Part shown: positions 5,999 through 10,469 of the stretch, one piece after another | How the letters are laid out: every line of letters starts with the position of its first letter | How positions within the stretch are numbered: the stretch's first letter is position 1 | From: Bacteroidota bacterium | GTDB taxonomy: Bacteria; Bacteroidota; Bacteroidia; Chitinophagales; Chitinophagaceae | Assembly (NCBI GenBank): GCA_028876035.1 | Contig: JAGWTK010000109.1 | Location: 1-10,469, forward strand | DNA: 10,469 nucleotides | Reading direction: 5' to 3' | The notes under the pieces: model-generated | The model's database searches: none | What the model was told of the DNA's origin: nothing | Seen by the model: the letters and a program-made list of their open reading frames with translations, nothing else | Translations under genes and position numbers: made by a program

Positions 5999-7576
5999 TT
6001 ACTTATAAGCTGGTATCAGTGTGTTGGCCAGGTCGGTCATTTTCTTCAGGTTCTCGTCGGACAGATTACCTTTTTTGAAATCCGCCAGTACTTCCGGCAG
6101 TTTGTTGTCCATCTCCACGAGAAAATGATCTTCAAATGCCTTTACATTCTTAACGGCCACATCTTTCAGCAAACCTTGTGTACCGAGGTAGATAATCGCT
6201 ACCTGTTTTTCTACCGTAAACGGTGAAAACTGTGGCTGCTTAAGAATCTCCACGTTACGGGCACCTTTATCAATAACATATTTAGTAGCCGCATCGAGGT
6301 CACCACCGAATTTGGAGAAGGCTTCCAGCTCACGGTACTGGGCCTGGTCAAGTTTCAGCGTACCCGCTACCTTTTTCATCGATTTGATCTGCGCATTACC
6401 ACCCACACGGCTCACCGAAATACCTACGTTGATGGCCGGACGGATACCCGCGTTGAACAGGTTACCCTCCAGGAATATCTGGCCGTCTGTGATAGAGATT
6501 ACGTTTGTGGGGATATAAGCAGATACGTCACCCGCCTGCGTTTCGATGATGGGCAAAGCTGTGAGTGAACCACCGCCTTTTACGAGGTGACGAATAGATT
6601 CAGGAAGGTCATTCATCTTCTTAGCCACTTCATCTTTCGCGATAACTTTAGCAGCGCGCTCGAGCAAACGGCTGTGCAGGTAGAATACGTCACCAGGATA
6701 AGCCTCACGACCCGGCGGACGACGCAGCAACAATGATACTTCACGGTAAGCTACGGCCTGCTTTGAAAGGTCATCGTAAATGATCAGGGCAGGACGACCT
6801 GTATCACGGAAGTACTCACCGATAGCAGCGCCCGCGAACGGAGCATAGAACTGCTGGGGAGCAGGGTCAGAGGCAGAAGCCGCTACAATGGTAGTGTAGG
6901 CCATTGCGCCGTTTTCTTCCAGGGTTTTCATCACACCTGCAATGGTGGATGCTTTCTGACCAATCGCTACATATATACAGTATACCGGCTTGCCGGCATT
7001 GTAAAATTCTTTCTGGTTGATGATGGTATCGATACAGATGGCCGTCTTACCCGTTTGACGGTCACCGATAACCAGCTCACGCTGTCCGCGACCGATCGGA
7101 ATCATCGCATCGATGGCCTTGATACCTGTTTGCAGCGGTTCTTTTACCGGTTCGCGGAAGATTACACCCGGTGCTTTACGTTCGAGTGGCATCTCATACA
7201 GTTCGCCGGCAATGGGTCCTTTTCCGTCGATGGGATTACCGAGCATGTTGATAACACGACCAGCCAATCCATCACCTACGCGGATAGACGCAATTTTACC
7301 GGTGCGGCGAACTTTTGCACCTTCTTTGATGCCTTCGCTCTCGCCCATCAATACCACACCCACATTGTCTTCTTCAAGGTTAAGGGCGATGGCTTTAACG
7401 CCGTTCTCGAATTCTACCAGTTCTCCGGAACGAACGTTGTTCAGTCCGTATACGCGGGCGATACCATCACCCACCTGCAATACGGTACCTACTTCTTCCA
7501 ATTCAGCACCTGCATTGAAATTGCCCAGTTGCTGGCGCAGTATCGCAGATATTTCGTCGGGTTTAATCTCTGCCAT
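5999..7576 (-). CDS. atpA: ATP synthase F1 subunit alpha
   Basis: The 525-residue non-catalytic nucleotide-binding subunit of the F1 head, on the cytoplasmic face of the inner membrane. The N-terminal beta-barrel domain (about 25-95) is followed by the nucleotide-binding domain, with a P-loop GDRQTGKT at 171-178 and a Walker B-type strand ALIIYDD at 263-269. The ATPase alpha/beta signature PAINVGISVS is at 380-389, with the conserved arginine at 390 that reaches the catalytic site of beta. A helical C-terminal domain completes the chain. Length is normal for Bacteroidota. The ATG at 7576 gives the typical N-terminus MAEIKPDEISAILRQQL. The gap to atpH is 56 bp and contains a small CCGGC/GCCGG palindrome. 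No Shine-Dalgarno sequence is visible. A terminator follows directly, so atpG is not part of this transcript. Confidence 0.99.
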   Translation of the reverse strand: MAEIKPDEISAILRQQLGNFNAGAELEEVGTVLQVGDGIARVYGLNNVRSGELVEFENGVKAIALNLEEDNVGVVLMGESEGIKEGAKVRRTGKIASIRVGDGLAGRVINMLGNPIDGKGPIAGELYEMPLERKAPGVIFREPVKEPLQTGIKAIDAMIPIGRGQRELVIGDRQTGKTAICIDTIINQKEFYNAGKPVYCIYVAIGQKASTIAGVMKTLEENGAMAYTTIVAASASDPAPQQFYAPFAGAAIGEYFRDTGRPALIIYDDLSKQAVAYREVSLLLRRPPGREAYPGDVFYLHSRLLERAAKVIAKDEVAKKMNDLPESIRHLVKGGGSLTALPIIETQAGDVSAYIPTNVISITDGQIFLEGNLFNAGIRPAINVGISVSRVGGNAQIKSMKKVAGTLKLDQAQYRELEAFSKFGGDLDAATKYVIDKGARNVEILKQPQFSPFTVEKQVAIIYLGTQGLLKDVAVKNVKAFEDHFLVEMDNKLPEVLADFKKGNLSDENLKKMTDLANTLIPAYK

Positions 7577-7632
7577 GATGTTTTATTGATTTGTCCCGGC
7601 AAGCCGGTATGTTTAAAAACTATTTCCTTGTT

Positions 7633-8196
7633 TTATCGAATTTGCTGGATGTATACGTTTTCGCCGAACTGCTTGCGGATATCCCGCAGGTCCCGCGCAA
7701 TGCTTGCATCCACCAGTTTGTTATCGAACTCCAGTACGAAACCGCCGATCAAATCTTCGTTGGTGCTGGTATGAAGTTCTATATTTTGTAAACTGGTCTC
7801 TGACTTGAGTTTCGCGATGATCGATTGCTTTACATCTTCTCCCAATGCTGTTGCGGTGGTAAGTTTTACCGTGTGAATGCCCTTGATTTCGTTGTAAAGG
7901 CCAATCACGGCCTGGATGATTTCCGGCAGGTGTTCTTCACGCGTTTTATTTACCAGCAGTTCGTTGAAAGAGGCAGTCAACGCACTTATCTTTCCTTCGC
8001 TGATGCCTGCCAGCACCTTCAGTTTCTTATCGCTGCTGACGATCGGACTGCGCAACAGGTTTACAAACTCACGGCTGCTTTTGCAAACGGCCTGGAGGTA
8101 TTGCATGTCCTGGTATACCGCTTCCAGCTGGTTGCGCTCAATGGCGAGGTCAACCAAACTCTTTGCGTATCTGCCTGCTAAACGTGGATTCGGCAT
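7633..8196 (-). CDS. atpH: ATP synthase F1 subunit delta (OSCP homologue)
   Basis: A 187-residue peripheral-stalk protein that joins the F1 head to the b subunits. It starts MPNPRLAGRYAKSLVDLAIE, the typical helical N-terminal domain (RYAKSL/ALA-type motif) that binds the alpha N-termini. The central part has LRSPIVSSDKKLKVL (about 46-60) and the later part has the family pattern VKLTTATALGEDVKQSI, then a C-terminal strand-turn segment (EDLIGGFVLEFDNKLVDASI). Length is in the usual 175-190 range. The ATG at 8196 overlaps the last unit of a 7-bp repeat array that forms the leader between atpF and atpH. A hairpin in that leader could affect how well atpH is translated. Confidence 0.97.
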   Translation of the reverse strand: MPNPRLAGRYAKSLVDLAIERNQLEAVYQDMQYLQAVCKSSREFVNLLRSPIVSSDKKLKVLAGISEGKISALTASFNELLVNKTREEHLPEIIQAVIGLYNEIKGIHTVKLTTATALGEDVKQSIIAKLKSETSLQNIELHTSTNEDLIGGFVLEFDNKLVDASIARDLRDIRKQFGENVYIQQIR

Positions 8197-8265
8197 TTTA
8201 GCTATTAGCTTTTAGCCATTAGCTTTTAGCAGTGCCGGCTAACGGCTAACAGCTAAAAGCCAACT
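8196..8265 (-). repeat. Inverted array of ten 7-bp units between atpF and atpH
   Basis: Plus-strand reading gives five in-register units of the form nnTTAGC (TTTTAGC, TATTAGC, TTTTAGC, CATTAGC, TTTTAGC; 8196-8230). A 7-base spacer AGTGCCG (8231-8237) follows, then four units of the form GCTAAnn or its variant (GCTAACG, GCTAACA, GCTAAAA, GCCAACT; 8238-8265). The two halves are complementary, so the atpF-atpH mRNA can fold into a long hairpin of 5-bp stems separated by 2-base irregular steps. There is no T-tract after it, so it is not a standard terminator. The last unit supplies the first bases of the atpH start codon. Confidence 0.9.
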
Positions 8266-8273
8266 GCTTGTTT

Positions 8274-8768
8274 TTAGTTAAGTTTTACTTCGTTCGCCAG
8301 TTCCTTAATATACTTCTCCTGCTCGGCTTTATTACCCAATTCGCGGCGGAGTACTTTTTCAGAAACTTCGATAACGAGGTTACCTACCTGGTTTTTGAGG
8401 TCGGTGATGGCCGCCATTTTCTGCTGGTTGATAGCTGCCTGCGCCTCTGCTACGATGCGATCATATTCAGTGCGTGCTTTTTCCTTGGCATCTGCCACCA
8501 TTTTGTCCGCCGTGTCTTTGGCTTCTTTGATGAGTGCAGCGCGTTCTTCACGGGCTTTCACCAGCAGTGCTTCATTATCGCTTTTCAGCTGCTGCATCTC
8601 TTTCTTCACCTTCTCAGCGGTAGACAGTGAATCGGCGATAGATTGTTCCCGATCGTTCAGCCCTTTGATAATCGCAGGCCATGCGAACTTTTTCAGGATA
8701 AAAAATACCACCAGGAAGGCCAGTAAGGTCCAGATCAACAACCCAAATTCAGGGAGCAGTAATTTCAT
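8274..8768 (-). CDS. atpF: ATP synthase F0 subunit b
   Basis: The 164-residue membrane-anchored peripheral-stalk subunit. It has a short N-terminus (MKLLLPEFG), one transmembrane helix at about 8-26 (LLIWTLLAFLVVFFILKKF) and the conserved junction KFAWPAIIKGLNDRE. A long charged helix then runs to the end (about 35-160), with the alanine/lysine/glutamate heptad character of a right-handed coiled coil, for example KAREERAALIKEAKDTADK. The C-terminal part (VLRRELGNKAEQEKYIKELA) contacts delta. Length is as usual. The ATG at 8768 has no Shine-Dalgarno sequence. It lies 113 bp after atpE, and that gap contains a terminator-like hairpin and a second small hairpin, so expression of this and later genes depends on read-through. 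Confidence 0.98.
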   Translation of the reverse strand: MKLLLPEFGLLIWTLLAFLVVFFILKKFAWPAIIKGLNDREQSIADSLSTAEKVKKEMQQLKSDNEALLVKAREERAALIKEAKDTADKMVADAKEKARTEYDRIVAEAQAAINQQKMAAITDLKNQVGNLVIEVSEKVLRRELGNKAEQEKYIKELANEVKLN

Positions 8769-8796
8769 AACCGGTTATCTTTTGACTATTGTTTGA

Positions 8797-8810
8797 ATCG
8801 CTTTCGCGAT
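8797..8810 (-). other. Small RNA hairpin with GAAA tetraloop upstream of atpF
   Basis: On the minus strand, ATCGC (8810-8806), loop GAAA and GCGAT (8801-8797) form a perfect 5-bp stem closed by a GNRA-type tetraloop. It sits 28 bases before the atpF start and after the terminator-like hairpin. It may act as an mRNA stability or processing element, and no T-tract follows it. Confidence 0.45.
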
Positions 8811-8823
8811 AATCTTGCTTGGT

Positions 8824-8861
8824 AAAAAACTGCATCCTCCGCCCTTTGCATCGGATGCAGT
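8824..8861 (-). terminator. Terminator-like hairpin between atpE and atpF
   Basis: On the minus strand, ACTGCATCC (8861-8853), a 15-base loop and GGATGCAGT (8837-8829) form a perfect 9-bp stem whose 3' side ends in a run of six T. It begins 21 bases after the atpE stop codon. I see no TAnnTTTG promoter between it and atpF, so it should be a partial terminator that lets some transcripts continue. Confidence 0.75.
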
Positions 8862-8881
8862 ATTCTTTTTGCACAATGATA

Positions 8882-9139
8882 TTACAATACCATTGCCAGG
8901 AAGCCCACGATGATAGCAAACAGCGCAGCACCTTCTACGAGGGCAGCGGTAAGAATCATGTTGGCCCTGATGTCGTTGGATGACTCAGGCTGGCGGGCAA
9001 TTGCTTCAACAGCGCCCTTACCAATCTGGCCGATACCAATACCAGCGCCTACAGCAGCCAAACCGGCGCCGATAGCACCACCGGCGTTCGCCATCGGTAC
9101 AGTGCTGAGAAGTACAGTCATTAAACTCATAATTGACAC
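8882..9139 (-). CDS. atpE: ATP synthase F0 subunit c (proteolipid ring)
   Basis: An 85-residue hairpin of two membrane helices that forms the rotating ring. After a hydrophobic 18-residue N-terminal stretch (MSIMSLMTVLLSTVPMAN), helix 1 carries the small-residue packing pattern GAGLAAVGAGIGIGQIGKG. The polar loop is ARQPE (R49, Q50, P51), and helix 2 carries the ion-binding glutamate E69 in ALVEGAALFAIIVG. The residue after the glutamate is Gly where sodium rings have Ser or Thr, and Gln at the sodium-ligand position of helix 1 is absent, so proton coupling is expected. The N-terminus is somewhat long; Met4 or Met7 could also be the start. The gene lies 26 bp after atpB and is followed by a terminator-like hairpin, which may raise its transcript level over atpF, atpH and atpA. 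Confidence 0.98.
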   Translation of the reverse strand: MSIMSLMTVLLSTVPMANAGGAIGAGLAAVGAGIGIGQIGKGAVEAIARQPESSNDIRANMILTAALVEGAALFAIIVGFLAMVL

Positions 9140-9165
9140 TTTATATGGATGATAAATAAACCTGG

Positions 9166-10353
9166 TTACGCCATTACCGGAATATCGGGTAATCCGTCTT
9201 CGTGCTCATGATGCTCGTGCTCACCCTCGATCGCCTGGCCGATAAATACCGCTGTAAGCATGGTAAAAATAAATGCCTGGAGGAATGCCACCAGCACTTC
9301 AATCATATAAATAAAGATGGTAAATGCCAGCGAGAATGGAGCCGTACCCCAACCTGCACCTGCGCTCATGTTACCAAAGATGAATATGAGTGAAATCAAA
9401 CAGATGATAATAATGTGACCTGCCACCATGTTGGCGAACAAACGTATGATCAGCGCAAAGGGCTTGATGAATACGCTGATGAACTCTACCGGCACCAGGA
9501 TCAGCTTTACGCCAAAGGGCACCCCCGGTGGGTTGAAAATGTGCAACCAGTAGTGGCCGTTGGAACTGAAGAGAATCACCACAAAGGAGATAATACCCAG
9601 GATAGCAGTAAAGGCAATATTACCTGTTACGTTCGCTGAACCCGGAATCAGTCCGAATAGGTTATTGATTAAGATAAAGAAGAAAACAGTCAGCAGGTAG
9701 GGCAGGTATTTCACGTATTTCTTGCCGAGGTTGGGCTTTGCTACTTCATCGCGTACAAAAATAATAACCGGCTCCAGCAAACCCTGGGAACCTTTGGGCG
9801 CCGTAGTCACCCCCTGGCCTGATTTGTACCTTTTTGCGATGGACAACATAATCCAGGTAAACAGCAGCAGGGCCAGGATCATTTGTACTACGTTGCGGGT
9901 GAGCGAAAAGTCATAAATTTTAACGGAAGAATCGATTACATCACCCTCTTTCACGGCTACAATATCCTGTGCATAGTATCTAGTAGGATCGAGGTGCAGC
10001 TCTTCGATTTTTTCATCGGTGAGCATCATGTAGTCGTGGTAGGTTTTTTCACCGTGATGAAATTCACTCGACATGAATACATCCAGTCCCTTTTCTTTTG
10101 AATATAAAATCACCGGGAGGGGCAGGGAAACCGGGTGCTTTTCACCATTTTCCTTTACAATATCAAGGAAATGGAAATCGTGGTTATTCAGTACGTGCCC
10201 GAAGATGACTTCCTTGGCGTTGAAACCCTTTTTTTCGGTCTTTGCTGCTTCATGCTCACCGGTCTTTTCCTGTGCAAAAACGGCTTCCGTATTGATCAGT
10301 AAAAAAATGCTGAAAGCCGCTGCCAATAAGGATTTGAGGCTGTTTGAGAACAT
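9166..10353 (-). CDS. atpB: ATP synthase F0 subunit a with periplasmic N-terminal extension
   Basis: The 395-residue proton-channel subunit. It has an N-terminal signal-like helix (SLLAAAFSIFLLINTEAVFA, about 8-27) and then about 120 soluble residues rich in His and charged residues, probably periplasmic, as is usual in Bacteroidota but not in Enterobacteria. The membrane part starts near 153. The essential arginine is R304 in IIRLFANMVAGH. H313 and E352 occupy the positions of E. coli Glu219 and His245, the same swapped pair found in mitochondrial subunit a, and Q359 matches E. coli Gln252. The tail is His/Glu-rich (EGEHEHHEHEDG). The frame extends four codons upstream to a TTG at 10365, but ATG 10353 is preferred. 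The promoter lies 21 bases upstream and atpE follows after 26 bp. Confidence 0.97.
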   Translation of the reverse strand: MFSNSLKSLLAAAFSIFLLINTEAVFAQEKTGEHEAAKTEKKGFNAKEVIFGHVLNNHDFHFLDIVKENGEKHPVSLPLPVILYSKEKGLDVFMSSEFHHGEKTYHDYMMLTDEKIEELHLDPTRYYAQDIVAVKEGDVIDSSVKIYDFSLTRNVVQMILALLLFTWIMLSIAKRYKSGQGVTTAPKGSQGLLEPVIIFVRDEVAKPNLGKKYVKYLPYLLTVFFFILINNLFGLIPGSANVTGNIAFTAILGIISFVVILFSSNGHYWLHIFNPPGVPFGVKLILVPVEFISVFIKPFALIIRLFANMVAGHIIIICLISLIFIFGNMSAGAGWGTAPFSLAFTIFIYMIEVLVAFLQAFIFTMLTAVFIGQAIEGEHEHHEHEDGLPDIPVMA

Positions 10354-10373
10354 ACTGTTTTCCAAATTTGGCG

Positions 10374-10405
10374 CAAAGATAAGGACGCGGGGTTTAAAAA
10401 CCGAA
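10374..10405 (-). promoter_or_regulatory. Candidate promoter of the ATP synthase operon
   Basis: On the minus strand, TATCTTTG (10381-10374) is an exact TAnnTTTG -7 element. TTCG (10405-10402), 20 bases upstream, is a weak -33 match in a T-rich stretch. Transcription would start near 10368, about 15 bases before the atpB ATG. A terminator for the upstream gene lies just before it, so the promoter is well placed. Confidence 0.65.
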
Positions 10406-10415
10406 AACGATCAGG

Positions 10416-10443
10416 AAAAAACCTGCCCTGTTTTGGAGGCAGG
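10416..10443 (-). terminator. Intrinsic terminator of the gene upstream of atpB
   Basis: On the minus strand, CCTGCC (10443-10438), a 10-base loop and GGCAGG (10427-10422) are followed by six T. It separates whatever lies to the right of the window from the ATP synthase promoter. Confidence 0.75.
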
Positions 10444-10450
10444 CAACAGC

Positions 10451-10469
10451 TTAATTGCCAACTTCGTAT
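10451..10469 (-). CDS. Possible last codons of an upstream gene (partial)
   Basis: The right edge, read on the minus strand, contains one frame ending YEVGN followed by TAA at 10453-10451, seven bases before the terminator hairpin. The terminator implies that a minus-strand gene ends near here. Which frame it uses and what it encodes cannot be judged from 19 bases. Confidence 0.3.

Noticed and set aside
6984..7607. Inverted pair of ACCGGCTTGCCGG inside atpA and in the atpH-atpA gap
   Set aside because: The copy in atpA encodes conserved residues of the AGKPVY stretch, so the match is probably chance, and the 4-5 bp stem in the gap is too small to interpret.
7055..7774. Long plus-strand open frame (239 codons) opposite atpA and atpH
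   Set aside because: It is antisense to two highly conserved ATP synthase genes, its translation has no recognisable domain, and such frames are expected opposite conserved coding sequence.
8196..8265. Reading the atpF-atpH hairpin as a terminator
   Set aside because: No T-tract follows on either strand, and the stem is interrupted every 5 bp.
8882..9139. Sodium-coupled c ring
   Set aside because: Helix 1 lacks Gln at the sodium-ligand position (Ile there, with a Gln two residues later), and the residue after E69 is Gly, not Ser or Thr.
10354..10365. TTG start four codons upstream for atpB
   Set aside because: The ATG at 10353 gives a normal signal-like N-terminus. TTG would lie within a few bases of the predicted transcription start.

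Overview
The window looks like the chromosome of a Bacteroidota bacterium, most likely close to Chitinophagaceae. This rests on several features: an outer-membrane TonB receptor with an N-terminal carboxypeptidase-regulatory-like domain, a secreted protein with a type IX secretion C-terminal tail, an F-type ATP synthase a subunit with a long periplasmic N-terminal extension, -7 elements of the TAnnTTTG type, and no Shine-Dalgarno sequences at the starts examined. Every supported gene lies on the minus strand, so the biology reads from right to left.

Right part (10469 to 5946): a possible last few codons of an upstream gene and a terminator (10416-10443) are followed by a promoter (10374-10405) and the ATP synthase genes atpB, atpE, atpF, atpH and atpA, ending at a strong terminator (5946-5975). 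Two things break up this operon. A terminator-like hairpin sits between atpE and atpF, and a 70-bp block of ten 7-bp units, arranged as an inverted repeat, fills most of the atpF-atpH gap and runs into the atpH start codon. The atpG gene usually found after atpA is absent.

Middle part (5945 to 3848): a 360-bp spacer precedes a single-gene unit for a secreted T9SS-tail protein of unknown function (4298-5638). Behind it are two tandem terminators, each preceded by the same exact 26-bp sequence. The 393-bp gap that follows holds no gene but contains two or three more short tandem arrays with 7-bp period.

Left part (3847 to 1): a promoter and a probable four-gene operon encode a TonB-dependent receptor (GTG start), a small exported TPR-like protein, a six-helix membrane protein and a winged-helix transcriptional regulator cut by the window edge.

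The genes are of ordinary, recognisable types. The most unusual signal is in the spacers: several unrelated-looking arrays that share a strict 7-bp period, one of them embedded in the ATP synthase operon, plus the duplicated 26-bp-plus-hairpin modules.
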